A DNA stretch of 52,887 bases from Methylobacterium dankookense (GTDB lineage Bacteria; Pseudomonadota; Alphaproteobacteria; Rhizobiales; Beijerinckiaceae). The notes beneath the pieces were generated by a model that was given only the letters and a program-made list of their open reading frames with translations, was not told where the DNA came from and made no database searches. Made by a program: the position numbers and the translations under genes. Positions within the stretch are counted from its first letter, which is position 1. Every line of letters begins with the position of its first letter. The stretch covers positions 1 to 52,887 of the forward strand of contig NZ_CABFVH010000039.1 of the NCBI RefSeq assembly GCF_902141855.1. The letters run 5' to 3'. Below, in pieces: positions 28,801 through 36,248 of this stretch.

Positions 28801-29041
28801 GGCTGACGCCGGGCAGGCCGTTCATCTGCGTCTCGACCGGGAAGGTGACGAGTTGCTCGACCTCCTGGGGCGCGAGGCCTTCGGCCTCCGTCATGATGGT
28901 GACGGTCGGCCTGTTGAGGTCGGGGAAGACGTCGACCGGCAGCTTCGTCACCGTGAAGGCGCCGTAGAGGACGAGCACGGCGGCAAGCGCCAGCACCAGC
29001 AGGCGGTTGCGCAGCGACTGCGTGACGAGGAGGGTGAACAT
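25829..29041 (-). CDS. Second HME-RND efflux pump (CusA/CzcA family)
   Basis: A 1070-residue RND pump. The TM4 signature is LAIAIGELVDDAVVDVEN, which differs from the CzcA form (DFGLIVDGAV) and from the Cu/Ag CusA form (AIGAMVDAAIVMIEN), so the metal is uncertain. Other family marks: LPVDVFPDLNRPTVTIMTEA, FLPPFNEGSFTVNMTFNPG, and GIATRNGILKISHYL in TM10. A cysteine pair lies in the first periplasmic loop (NACGAGKGG and GEACAFKG). It belongs to an operon adaptor, pump, small periplasmic protein on the minus strand. AGGAGG precedes ATG 29041. Confidence 0.92.
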   Translation of the reverse strand: MFTLLVTQSLRNRLLVLALAAVLVLYGAFTVTKLPVDVFPDLNRPTVTIMTEAEGLAPQEVEQLVTFPVETQMNGLPGVSRVRSVSGVGLSVIYVEFDWGTDIYRNRQQVSERLAMVRPQLPPTVNPMMGPVSSIMGQIVMVALSGGTVSPMQLRELADFTIRPRLLSIPGVAQVIPMGGEVRQFRVAPQPTALRALGITHGQLETALAQFGTNTGGGFTDQYAREYLIRNLGRTMNLDDLRNMVVATVNNRPVYLRQVAEVSFAARVKRGDAGYMGAPAVVVSVEKQPGVDTVRLTREVEAALKDITASLNACGAGKGGAGPSMAEPAGEACAFKGVRADQLIFRQANFIETSIRNVETVLMEAVVVVAVVLFAFLLNARTTAISLTAIPVSILATAIVFHLAGLSINTMTLGGLAIAIGELVDDAVVDVENIFRRLGENRRAGNPRSVFAVVVAASNEVRSGIVYATMVIVLVFVPLFALSGIEGRLFAPLGQAYIVSILASLLVSITLTPVLAYYLLPGLKRLEEHDSRFLKLLKRGNAALLRGVLGRARPVMLVAGLAVAAAGLAAAFLPRTFLPPFNEGSFTVNMTFNPGISLAESTRVGLVAERLLLEMPDVKSIGRRTGRAELDEHAEGVHSSDLEIDLKPGARPKPELVADIRGRLAVLPVNVNVGQPISHRLDHMLSGVRAEIALKIFGEDLDTLRALAEDLRGRMAEIPGLADLQVEKQVLIPQLEIRVDYARAALYGVQPAALVEQLSRLSNGQVVSRVVDGYRRFDVVMRLSDAMRTTQRLGDMLVETPSGWVPARQIADIRETDGPNQILRENARRRIVVQANTQAGSDMGKIVGAIQEKVAAASLPNGYTTSLEGSFQAQAEASRTIGLLSLLSLALVFALLYSRYRSVVLTLIILGSIPLALIGSVAALWLAGQPLSVASMIGFITLTGIATRNGILKISHYLNLAIHEGMPFGRDLVIRGSLERLAPVLMTALSAGVALVPLLIGADAPGKEILHPVAVTIFGGLISATLLDTVLTPVLFLTFGRKPLERLRDDARHGPEASPEAPRSAPVEAF

Positions 29042-29053
29042 GGGCGCGCCTCC

Positions 29054-30787
29054 TCAGCGGACCTGATTGAGGAGCTCGGCGCCCTGGGTCACGATCCGCT
29101 TGCCCGGCGCGAGGCCGGACACCACCAGGACCTGCCCCGCGTCGAGGGGCTCGACCCGGACCTCGCGCGGCTCGAAGCGCTCCGGCGCGGTGTGCTCGTA
29201 GACGATGCTCTGGCCGTTGCCGCCCCGCACCACGCTCATGCGCGGCAGCGCCAGCCCGGCCTGCTGGGCATCGGTCGCCGCCAGCACGGTGACGAACTGC
29301 CCGGTGCGCAGCTCCGGCGGCGCGCCCTCCACCGCGAAGTGCATCGGGACTGCCTGACTGCGGTCTGCGAGGCCCGCGCCCATGTAGGCAAGCCGCAGCA
29401 TCCGGCCGTCCGCCATGCGGGCCGTGGCGTCCTGCCCCCCGGCTAGCGCGTCGAAGCTCAGGGCCTCGACCCAGAGGCGGTTCGGGTCGACGATCTGGAA
29501 GACCTGCACGCCGGGGCTCGCCATCTGTCCGGCCACCGCGTTCGCCTCGGCGATGGCGCCATCGACGGGGGCCTTCAGCGCCTCGGGCTGCTGGCGGATG
29601 TTGTCGAGGGCCGCGCGGCGGTCGAGCAGACCCTTGAGCTCGGCCTGGGCGTCCTCAAGCTGGACCTGCGAGACAGAGCCGCCCGGCGCGAGCTTGCGAT
29701 AGCGCTCGACCCGGCGCTCGGTGATGGCGATCTGCTGGTCGAGCTCGCCCTGGCGCTGGCGCATGTCGGAGGCGTCCACCGCCTGCACCGGCGGCGTCAC
29801 GTAGGCGAGCACCTGGCCCTTGCGCACCCGGGTACCGAGGCGCGGGAAAATCCCCGATTCCGGCGGCGAGAGCCGTCCGCCGACCGAGGACTGGACGACC
29901 CCGCTGGCGCTCGGGTCGGGTACGATGCGGCCCGGCAGCTCGACGGTGCGACGCAGGGTGCCGGAGGCGGTCACCACGGTCCGGACGGCGAGGACACGCT
30001 GGGTCGGCTTCGGAACGAAGATCGAGCCGTCCGGCTGGCGCCGCGCGAGGTCCTGCCCGGCAGGGGCCAGCGCCGCCATCTGCAAGACCTGGGGCGTGTC
30101 GGCTGCCTTGGCGCCATGGTCATGGCTGTCGGCCGCGAAGGCGCGCGGCGCGAAGGCAAGGGCGACGACGAGCACGACCAGGGCGGTGGCGGGCAGGTAG
30201 CGGCGTCCCCGCATCAGAAGCGTGACCGCGGTGCCCAGCAGGAAGCCGATGCCGCCGATGGCCAGCGGCAGCGGGTCCGCCTCCTTGAGGTGGCGCTGGA
30301 AGTCGTGGGCCGCGGCGAGGCCGGTCGCCCAGGTGGAGGCGCCCGCGGCCGGCGGTGCCGGCGGCGCTTCCGGAACGGTCAGCGTGACGGGGAACATGTC
30401 GGTCGCGCCGGACGCGGTCACGGTGAACAGCACCTCGTGCTCGCCGGGATGCAGGCTCCAGTGGGCGTCGAACGCGTAACTGCCGTCCGGCATCGGCGTG
30501 GCGGTGGCGGCCCCCTCCGGCGTCTCGGCTTGGACGGCGGCGTCCGTCACCGGTTCGTTGGTGGCCACGCGGTCGAGGAACACCATCAAGCGACCGTTGC
30601 GAGCGACCGCGACCAGTTCCAGCGCGTCCGTGCTCGACGTGCCGCGCGGCGCGGTCGCCGTCGCCGGAGCCTGTGCCTCGTTGCCGTGATCATGACCCTC
30701 GTGGGCGGCGGATATCGTCGGCGCACCAGCCCACAGGCCGAGAGCCAGGAAAGCCATCCGCAAGGCGGAGGCGGGGGAAAAACGCAT
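29054..30787 (-). CDS. RND adaptor with an added N-terminal exported domain
   Basis: A 577-residue protein, about 150-200 residues longer than usual adaptors. It has a signal peptide (1-28), HEGHDHG (29-35), a beta-rich domain (about 55-140, DGSYAFDAHWSLHPGEHEVLF) like YtkA/FixH-type modules, a linker, two hydrophobic segments (about 175-192 and 198-217), a second His motif SHDHG (221-225), then the adaptor core (about 265-577: RTVELPGRIVPD, coiled coil DASDMRQRQGELDQQIAITE, LKAPVDGAIAEAN, VVSGLAPGKRIVTQGAELL). It looks like two exported proteins joined. It precedes the RND gene by 12 bp. Confidence 0.88.
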   Translation of the reverse strand: MRFSPASALRMAFLALGLWAGAPTISAAHEGHDHGNEAQAPATATAPRGTSSTDALELVAVARNGRLMVFLDRVATNEPVTDAAVQAETPEGAATATPMPDGSYAFDAHWSLHPGEHEVLFTVTASGATDMFPVTLTVPEAPPAPPAAGASTWATGLAAAHDFQRHLKEADPLPLAIGGIGFLLGTAVTLLMRGRRYLPATALVVLVVALAFAPRAFAADSHDHGAKAADTPQVLQMAALAPAGQDLARRQPDGSIFVPKPTQRVLAVRTVVTASGTLRRTVELPGRIVPDPSASGVVQSSVGGRLSPPESGIFPRLGTRVRKGQVLAYVTPPVQAVDASDMRQRQGELDQQIAITERRVERYRKLAPGGSVSQVQLEDAQAELKGLLDRRAALDNIRQQPEALKAPVDGAIAEANAVAGQMASPGVQVFQIVDPNRLWVEALSFDALAGGQDATARMADGRMLRLAYMGAGLADRSQAVPMHFAVEGAPPELRTGQFVTVLAATDAQQAGLALPRMSVVRGGNGQSIVYEHTAPERFEPREVRVEPLDAGQVLVVSGLAPGKRIVTQGAELLNQVR

Positions 30788-30869
30788 GGGATAATCGAGC
30801 CTTCGCGAAGGGGAGGCTAGCGGCAGCCCTCACGGGCAGCCGTTCAGGGCGCGCGTCGATGCGCGGACC

Positions 30870-31256
30870 TCAGGCGAAGGATCGAGGGGGCTCGGGAAGG
30901 GTCTCGGGTGCAAGGCTGTCGAAGGCAACCTTTCGGATGCCGACCAGCGTCCGACCGGGCTTCCAGCCGACCGCCACGGCCGGGAAGTCCCAGCGCACGA
31001 AGGACACATGGCAGCAGCAGTTCAGGCCGCAGGGGCTTGCCGCCGCCTCGTCGCCGGCTCGCTCCGCGCGGTCCGACAGGTCGAGCGCCTGCTCCGGTCC
31101 GGAGGCTTCCATGTGACCGGCCGCAGTGACCTGCGCGTGGCCGACATGCGGTATCCCGGCATGGGCGTGCCCGGCACCCGCCACCGAAAAGGCGACGAGC
31201 GTCACGGTCAGGAAGACCGTGAGCAACGAGCGCCAAAGGGAGCGGGTGGCCGACAT
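30870..31256 (-). CDS. Exported Cys/His protein preceding the second RND operon
   Basis: A 128-residue protein: signal peptide MSATRSLWRSLLTVFLTVTLVAFSVAGA, then HAHAGIPHVGHAQ, the cluster SPCGLNCCCHVSF, and the ending LAPETLPEPPRSFA. It shares the plan and ending with the protein at 18550-18921, which precedes czcBA. It lies 82 bp upstream of the adaptor gene on the same strand and probably opens that operon. A perfect palindrome sits just before its start. Likely a periplasmic metal-binding accessory (inference). Confidence 0.75.
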   Translation of the reverse strand: MSATRSLWRSLLTVFLTVTLVAFSVAGAGHAHAGIPHVGHAQVTAAGHMEASGPEQALDLSDRAERAGDEAAASPCGLNCCCHVSFVRWDFPAVAVGWKPGRTLVGIRKVAFDSLAPETLPEPPRSFA

Positions 31257-31261
31257 GACGA

Positions 31262-31278
31262 GACATGCTTAGCATGTC
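31262..31278. promoter_or_regulatory. 17-bp perfect palindrome between divergent genes
   Basis: GACATGCT-T-AGCATGTC is a perfect inverted repeat with 8-bp arms. It ends 5 bp before the minus-strand start codon at 31256 and lies 94 bp before the plus-strand start at 31373. Position and symmetry fit an operator for a dimeric repressor controlling the second RND operon. I know no factor with exactly this site. Confidence 0.6.
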
Positions 31279-31372
31279 CGAGCGTATCGTTCATGAGCTT
31301 TTTGGCACCGGACGAGCGCGCGTCTGGCCGGAAGGCTCGCGGGCGGGTCGTTCGACCGAGGACGGAGAGGGA

Positions 31373-31720
31373 ATGAGGTTGACTGCGGCGGCCCTGTGCA
31401 TCGGCCTTGCGACCTGCGCGACGGCACAGGAGACCAAGATCGTCGGCATCGGCGCCGCGACCTGCGCCCGCTTCAACGCGCAGGTCGCGGAGGCCCCGGC
31501 GTCCGAACGCGACTATCTCGCCTGGGCTCAGGGCTTCATGAGCGGCGCGCTGATGCGGGCCCCGCCCGGCGTCGACGAGGGCCTGGACCTGTTGCCGCCG
31601 ACGTTGCCCCTCCCGGACCAGGCGGCATTCCTGCGCTCCTTCTGCCGCGAGCACCCCGAGCAGGACTACATGGACGCCGTGCGCGCCCTCTACCATCGCC
31701 TGCGGGGGGCGGCCCTCTGA
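31373..31720 (+). CDS. Small exported protein of unknown function
   Basis: A 115-residue protein with signal peptide MRLTAAALCIGLATCATAQ. The mature part begins ETKIVGIGAATCARFNAQ and has SERDYLAWAQGFMSGALMR, a pattern common in small alphaproteobacterial periplasmic proteins (Rap1a/HdeA-like in size). A second cysteine in FCREHPEQDY allows one disulfide. GGAGAGGGA stands before ATG 31373. It is divergent from the second RND operon. Function unknown. Confidence 0.78.
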   Translation: MRLTAAALCIGLATCATAQETKIVGIGAATCARFNAQVAEAPASERDYLAWAQGFMSGALMRAPPGVDEGLDLLPPTLPLPDQAAFLRSFCREHPEQDYMDAVRALYHRLRGAAL

Positions 31721-31817
31721 GGACGCCGGCACACACCTGCCGGCTCGCACGCCTCTACCAGTCAGGTAGGCGGGAGAGCCGCCGGTCGGGCAGCCCTCCC
31801 GCGCAGCCTGCATCCCC

Positions 31818-32117
31818 TTAGAAGTGGTGGTGATGGTGCCGCCTGTAGTGGTGGTGATGGCCCCAGCCATGGTGGTGGTGGCGCGGCCGCCAGTGATGGT
31901 GATGGCCCCAGTGGTGATGATGGTGACGAGGGCGCCAGTGGTGGTGGTGGCCGTGATGGTGGTGATGCCCCCAGTGTTGCACGGTCTGCACCAACGGGGT
32001 TTCGGCGGTACCGACATCGGCCGCGGCAACCGGCATCGGAGCCGCCCGCGCGGGAGCCAACTGAACTGAAAGCGCCAAGGTTACGGCGGCGAGATACCCA
32101 ATAAATCGTGACGTCAT
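31818..32117 (-). CDS. Exported polyhistidine-repeat protein
   Basis: A 99-residue protein. After the signal peptide (MTSRFIGYLAAVTLALSVQL, APARA) and a short linker, the last 52 residues are blocks of four or five histidines separated by WG, WRPR or YRR, including two copies of WGHHHHWRPRHHHH. About 30 of these residues are histidine. GGAGGA precedes ATG 32117. The composition predicts tight binding of several Ni, Cu, Zn or Co ions in the periplasm. The internal repeats arose by codon-block duplication (GGTGGTGGTGATG on the plus strand). Confidence 0.75.
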   Translation of the reverse strand: MTSRFIGYLAAVTLALSVQLAPARAAPMPVAAADVGTAETPLVQTVQHWGHHHHHGHHHHWRPRHHHHHWGHHHHWRPRHHHHGWGHHHHYRRHHHHHF

Positions 32118-32478
32118 CGGGTGTTCCTCCAAGAGGTGCGGACCGGGGTCCGTGCCCAGACCATAAGCTATCCAGATCCGTCGCAAAGGGGATCTTCGCC
32201 AATTGGATCCTGGCGCGTGCACCCGGACACGCGGGGACAACCCTGTACGCTGCCGATTTCCTCCGGATACCCGCATCGCCACCTCCCTCTCTCGCGCGTT
32301 ACCAAGGCGGGACGGGAGAACCTGGACGGGCCAGGGAACCCTGATGTCAGCTTGGCCGTTCCCCGGGGGCGCCTCGTCGGGCCGGGGTTTCGGATCGCGC
32401 CGCTGCGGCCGGGGCCCGGCGCGACGGGGCCTGCCGGGCACATGGACCCGGCGGTACCGAAAAGAGAGGAACACGCCC
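32118..32478. other. 361-bp divergent intergenic region
   Basis: It lies between two divergently transcribed His-rich genes and must hold both promoters. Composition is ordinary; I see no long dyad, no hairpin with a T-run and no coding frame of quality. Confidence 0.4.
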
Positions 32479-32718
32479 TTGAAGAAGTCCCTGCTGGCGC
32501 TCGCCGTCATGGCCTCGTTCGGCCTGGCCGGAGCCGCCTCCGCCGCGCCGGCCCTCCCGGGCGCCGCGATCGCCTCGTCCGACGTGGTCTCGGTGCGGAT
32601 GGACCGGATGCACGGCCACCATCGCCAAATGGGCCGCCGCCACCGTCACGGGCACATGATGCGCCACCACCATCACCGCCGCGGCCACATGATGCGGCAC
32701 CATCACCACCGCATGTGA
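32479..32718 (+). CDS. Exported His/Met-rich protein
   Basis: A 79-residue protein starting with TTG 32479, with GAGAGGA 7 nt upstream; no ATG fits the signal peptide. The signal peptide is MKKSLLALAVMASFGLAGAASA. The mature end has HGHHRQMGRRHRHGHMM and two tandem copies of a unit like GHMMRHHHHR. Mixed His and Met ligands would suit Cu as well as Ni/Zn. Another member of the cluster of small exported His-rich genes. Confidence 0.68.
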   Translation: MKKSLLALAVMASFGLAGAASAAPALPGAAIASSDVVSVRMDRMHGHHRQMGRRHRHGHMMRHHHHRRGHMMRHHHHRM

Positions 32719-32828
32719 GGCGGACGGGGTCCTTCGGGGCCCCGTTTCATGTCTACGGCCAGCGACGAGGCCGGTGCGAGATTGGGATACCTCAGCCGAA
32801 CTCGCTTCCTCATCCAGGAGGAACGGCT

Positions 32829-33035
32829 GTGCGCGTCCTGACCTTGACCGCTTCCCTCGCCTTCGCGGCTGCCGTCAGCCCGGCCGGAGGCGCCCCGTCC
32901 GGGGCGCTGCCGCTGTTCGCCGGAGCCGCTCCCGCGTCAATCGGCGACGCAGGTCTCGTGGACCACGCGCAATTCCACCATCACCACCGTCGACACCACC
33001 ATCACCACGTCCGGCGGCACCATCATCACTTCTGA
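32829..33035 (+). CDS. Exported short polyhistidine protein
   Basis: A 68-residue protein starting at GTG 32829 with AGGAGGA 6 nt upstream. The N-terminal half is a signal peptide and linker (MRVLTLTASLAFAAAVSPAGG). The end is DHAQFHHHHRRHHHHHVRRHHHHF, of which each His block is separated by Arg pairs. It lies 110 bp after the previous His-rich gene on the same strand, likely co-transcribed. The ending HHHHF is shared with the protein at 31818-32117. Confidence 0.65.
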   Translation: MRVLTLTASLAFAAAVSPAGGAPSGALPLFAGAAPASIGDAGLVDHAQFHHHHRRHHHHHVRRHHHHF

Positions 33036-33102
33036 AGCCCCTCGCTGAAGCGCGACGGGGCCGCTCTCATGGACGGCCCCGCATCCGGGAAGCGCCGTCG
33101 GC

Positions 33103-33342
33103 TCAGTGGCGGTGCTCTTCCACGGTCACCCGCTTGTGGCCCCCATCATGGTGGTCGTCATGGCGGTCGACATGTTCGTGGCGGCGCTCGACATGCTCGT
33201 GCCGCTCGACGTGGCCATGACCATGTCCGTGCCCGTGCACGGAGACGCCACCGGGGCCGACGTCAACGTGCTGGGCCGATGCGTAGCCCGGGGCTAGGGC
33301 CAGAGACGCGGCGGCGGCAAGGATAGGCAGGGTAAGCTTCAT
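33103..33342 (-). CDS. Exported His-rich protein, paralogue of 18005-18244
   Basis: A 79-residue protein: signal peptide MKLTLPILAAAASLALAPGYA, then AQHVDVGPGGVSVHG as in the paralogue, then HGHGHGHVERHEHVERRHEHV and the end VTVEEHRH. Same length, same signal peptide type and same ends as the gene 15 kb to the left. It is convergent with the short polyhistidine gene (67 bp apart). Likely periplasmic metal buffering. Confidence 0.78.
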   Translation of the reverse strand: MKLTLPILAAAASLALAPGYASAQHVDVGPGGVSVHGHGHGHGHVERHEHVERRHEHVDRHDDHHDGGHKRVTVEEHRH

Positions 33343-33658
33343 GGATTAACTCCGTGAACGAGGATCTCGACAAGCGAAACGTCAGATCCGCCCGAACCGA
33401 TCCGCGCACTCGTGACCTTTCTTTCAGGATGAATATTGGCTGAACCAACACCATGGTCGGCCGCCGCGTTGCTTTCGGCCGCTACGCTTGTGTGCCCTGG
33501 CCGGATTGCCTTGGCGGTATCGGTCGCCCTTCTGGTCCGGCCCCCGGGAGTGATCAGGAGCGCGAATGTTTTTCCGGGCAGGAATGAACCGTCCCGGAGC
33601 CTCCCGCGACCAACGAAGGTCAGGACCGGATGCCGGTCCGCAAGCAGAGGAGGTCAAC
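33343..33658. other. 316-bp divergent intergenic region
   Basis: Between the minus-strand His-rich gene at 33342 and the plus-strand gene at 33659. No convincing gene. Moderately AT-rich near 33415-33440 (TTTCTTTCAGGATGAATATTGGC), a possible promoter zone for either gene. Nothing else seen. Confidence 0.4.
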
Positions 33659-33925
33659 ATGTTCCGATCCCGCAAGCTCTTCCCGCTCCTCGTGGTGGCG
33701 GCCCTCGGCACCTTCGGGGCAACGGCCGCGTCGGCCCACGGCCATGGTCACTTCGGGCACGGGCATTTCGGTCATGGCCATTTCGGGCACGGTCACGGCC
33801 ATTGGGGACTCGGCCATGGCCACGGTCACTGGGGGTATGGGACGGTCTACTATGGCGGCCACTGCCACGCGCGCCGGTGGGTCAACGACTTCGGCGACGT
33901 CGTGGTCCGCAGGGTCTGCCACTGA
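33659..33925 (+). CDS. Exported HGHF-repeat protein
   Basis: An 88-residue protein with AGAGGAGG 5 nt before ATG 33659. After the signal peptide (MFRSRKLFPLLVVAALGTFG, ATAASA) come tandem GHGHF units (HGHGHFGHGHFGHGHFGHGH) and GHGHWGLGHGHGHWGYG, then a conserved tail GGHCHARRWVNDFGDVVVRR ending VCH. The tail resembles the end of the protein at 38803-39072 (YDDFGNVYVRRVRVCD), suggesting a shared small domain. A periplasmic metal-binding role is inferred. Confidence 0.75.
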   Translation: MFRSRKLFPLLVVAALGTFGATAASAHGHGHFGHGHFGHGHFGHGHGHWGLGHGHGHWGYGTVYYGGHCHARRWVNDFGDVVVRRVCH

Positions 33926-34095
33926 GCGTTCGGGGCCGACGGCGCCGCGCATGCGCGGCCCTATCCGTCGCCGCCGCGGAGGCGTGCCGCACCGCCCGAC
34001 TTCGCCCACACACCGGAACGCACCCTGGCCCCAAGGGACCCGGGTGCGTTTCTCGCTCCGACCCCCCCATGGCGGCGGCCGCGTGGCTGCGCCGT

Positions 34096-35145
34096 TCACT
34101 TTGAGGGCCGCCCATCCGGAAAGAGCGCCAGCCGTGCCGCCGACGTTCTCTGGTAGCCGTCCTGGCGAGCGCGGCCCTGCGGGTCGGCGTGTACCCGACG
34201 TATCCAGCCACGTCGCAACAGCAGGTCGAGGCAGCGCCCGTCGAGCCGCGAGCCCTCGACCCACCCGTCATCCGGAACCTTGCGCAGGACCGCGCGGTGC
34301 CTCTCGCTGAGGGCCCACGGTCGGTGGCGGCCATCGCCACCCCCGGACTCCGCCACAGGGGCGCGAGCCGCTTCCAGAGCGGCCACGATGGCGTCGAGCC
34401 CATCCGTGAGCGCGGCCGGTCCCGGCTGAAGGATCAGCGGCGACTTGATCTCCGTGATCCGGTTCGCCCGCACCGCCGGGATGGCGTCCCAGCCAGGGCG
34501 CGCCGCGATGCGGGCCGGCACCACCTTCTTCCCGCACCAGGAGGCGAGGATCACGTCGGGCGCCGCGGCGGCCACCGCCTCGGGCGCGACGATGCGGTCC
34601 TTGGCTGCCGCCTGGGCTGCCAGCTCGGGGAATACGTCCTCGCCCCCGGCGACGCGGACGAGCTCGGAAACCCAGCCGATGCCCGAGATCAGCGGCTCGT
34701 CCCACTCCTCGAAGAAGACGCGTGGGCGCGGTTGCCCCTGCGCCTCCGCCGCCACCCGCACCAGGCGCTCCTCGTATCCGCGGGCCAGGGCTTCGGCCCG
34801 CCCGTTCGCGCCGACGAGGGCGCCGACGGTGCGAATCATGGCGAGGATGCCCGCGACGTCACGGTGATTGAAGGCGTGCACGGCGACGCCGGCCCGGACG
34901 AGCTCGGCCACGATGTCCGCCTGCAGGTCCGAGAAGGCGAGCACCAGGTCGGGGTCGAGCGCGAGGATCTTCAGGATGTCCGCGCTGGTGAAGGCCGAGA
35001 CGCGGGGTTTCTCGCGGCGCACCTGAGACGGTCGGACGGCGTAACCGGAGACGCCGACGATGCGGACCTGCTCGCCCAGTAGGTAGAGGGTCTCGACCGT
35101 CTCCTCCGTCAGGCAGACGATCCGTTCCGGCGGGAAGCGACGCAT
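34096..35145 (-). CDS. Cobalamin/siderophore-type binding protein without signal peptide
   Basis: A 349-residue protein of the BtuF/FepB-like helical-backbone binding family. It has RIVCLTEETVETLYLLGE, VGVSGYAVRPSQVR, a DLVLAFSDLQADIV stretch, the RVFFEEWDEPLISGIGWVSE core, and DVILASWCGKK in the second lobe. Annotated relatives are called cobalamin-binding proteins. Here there is no signal peptide, as known for the cytosolic subgroup in this order. The last 75 residues (from about 275, HRPWALSERHRAVLRKV, LDLLLRRGWIRR, YQRTSAARLALFP) look like an added winged-helix-like domain. The start is taken at ATG 35145; an in-frame GTG lies 6 bases upstream. Confidence 0.82.
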   Translation of the reverse strand: MRRFPPERIVCLTEETVETLYLLGEQVRIVGVSGYAVRPSQVRREKPRVSAFTSADILKILALDPDLVLAFSDLQADIVAELVRAGVAVHAFNHRDVAGILAMIRTVGALVGANGRAEALARGYEERLVRVAAEAQGQPRPRVFFEEWDEPLISGIGWVSELVRVAGGEDVFPELAAQAAAKDRIVAPEAVAAAAPDVILASWCGKKVVPARIAARPGWDAIPAVRANRITEIKSPLILQPGPAALTDGLDAIVAALEAARAPVAESGGGDGRHRPWALSERHRAVLRKVPDDGWVEGSRLDGRCLDLLLRRGWIRRVHADPQGRARQDGYQRTSAARLALFPDGRPSK

Positions 35146-35176
35146 GCGAACCTGGCCGCGGTATACGGGCCGGCGC

Positions 35177-35539
35177 TCACTCGCCGGCGTACCGCGCGCG
35201 ACGGATATAGGCGCCCGGCACGCAGGCATCGACCCGGGATAACGCGGCCTCCGCTCGCGCTCGCGTCGGGTAGGCGCCGACGACCGAGACCTCGAAACCC
35301 GAGGCAAGCCCCGAGAATTTATCCGAGGCGTCGTTGAACGGGCTTTCCCCGCACGCCTGCGCCTGCCGCCATACCCGTGCGACCGCCGCGTCCGCGGCGC
35401 GGCTGCCCGACCCGCTGTTGTTGGCGAAGGACCCAAGCACCACCCACCAGCCGTCGTCCGCGAGCGGCACCCCGCGCATGGGCTGCGCCAGGACGGGTGC
35501 GGCGAGCGCCGTGAAGGCGAAGACCAGGAGGGCACGCAT
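35177..35539 (-). CDS. Small exported SPOR-like protein
   Basis: A 120-residue exported protein (signal peptide MRALLVFAFTALAAPVLAQ). The mature part has DDGWWVVLGSFANNSGSGSR at the start, AYPTRARAEAALSRVDACVP at the end, and two cysteines. The WWVVLGSF and AEAALSRV phrases match the start and helix of SPOR-type repeats. The start is ATG 35539 with GGAGG about 6 nt upstream. It lies 15 bp after the anti-sigma gene on the same strand, so it may be in the same stress regulon. Confidence 0.7.
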   Translation of the reverse strand: MRALLVFAFTALAAPVLAQPMRGVPLADDGWWVVLGSFANNSGSGSRAADAAVARVWRQAQACGESPFNDASDKFSGLASGFEVSVVGAYPTRARAEAALSRVDACVPGAYIRRARYAGE

Positions 35540-35554
35540 CTTCACCTCCTCCAG

Positions 35555-36238
35555 TCAGCGAGCCGGCAAAGCTTCGGGAACGGCGAGAACCACCAAGCCG
35601 GGCTTCGCGCGCAGCCGGTCGAGGGCGGCACCCAACGAGCGATCCCCATCCGCCCCGGCGTGCACCCGGATGCGGTAGATCTCCCCGGCACGCGGGCCGT
35701 CCACGACCGTCATGCCGCCCTCCGCGAGAGCGGCCGCGATCTGCGCGGCGGTGGCGGTCGGGGCGAAGGCGACGAGGATGAAGGTCCCCCCTGCCGCCGT
35801 CCCGCCGTCGCCGTGCGAGGCCGTCTGGTAGGAGGCGCCCGGGGCAGCGAGCCACGTGCCGGTAAGGAGCCCCGCCTGAAGCAGGATCAGGGCGCAGGCG
35901 GCGAGCGCCGCCCCGGCCAGGACGGGCGGCGACAGGCTCGCCAGCGCGGCGCCGAGCCTCCGCAGCCAGCGCGAAGGGCCACGGTCGCGGGCCGCGAGGT
36001 CGGCGTCGATGCGCGCGAACAGGTCGTCCCGGGCCTTCATGGACGGCGTGCCGAGAGCCTCGTTCGACGCCACGGTCGCGTCCCGCTCGTCCCGGACCAG
36101 GTCGAGGCGACGGGCGAGCTCCCGGTCGCGGTCGAGCGCCGCCTCGATCCGGGCGCGGGCCGCAGGGTCGAGGCGGCCGGTCGCGTGCCAGGGCAGCAGG
36201 AGGTCGTCCTCGTCGCGCGCGGGATCGGTCGTGGTCAT
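35555..36238 (-). CDS. Anti-sigma factor
   Basis: A 227-residue membrane anti-sigma factor. The N-terminal cytosolic part (about 1-95) starts with a helix DEDDLLLPWHATGRLDPAAR typical of anti-sigma domains without the zinc cysteines. There is one membrane segment (about 103-122, VLAGAALAACALILLQAGLL) and a periplasmic domain (about 145-225) that is beta-alpha and similar in style to inhibitor-like folds (FILVAFAPTATAAQIAAAL). It lies 10 bp after the ECF sigma gene. It should hold the sigma factor at the membrane until a periplasmic signal acts. Confidence 0.85.
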   Translation of the reverse strand: MTTTDPARDEDDLLLPWHATGRLDPAARARIEAALDRDRELARRLDLVRDERDATVASNEALGTPSMKARDDLFARIDADLAARDRGPSRWLRRLGAALASLSPPVLAGAALAACALILLQAGLLTGTWLAAPGASYQTASHGDGGTAAGGTFILVAFAPTATAAQIAAALAEGGMTVVDGPRAGEIYRIRVHAGADGDRSLGAALDRLRAKPGLVVLAVPEALPAR

Positions 36239-36248
36239 CGCGGCCTCC

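Noticed and set aside
25883..29446. 1187-codon plus-strand frame opposite the second RND pump
   Set aside because: Shadow of the RND gene; the minus-strand protein matches the family along its whole length.
31818..32010. Short periodic sequence that looks like a CRISPR or minisatellite array
   Set aside because: The period follows His codons of a secreted protein; there are no unique spacers of constant length.
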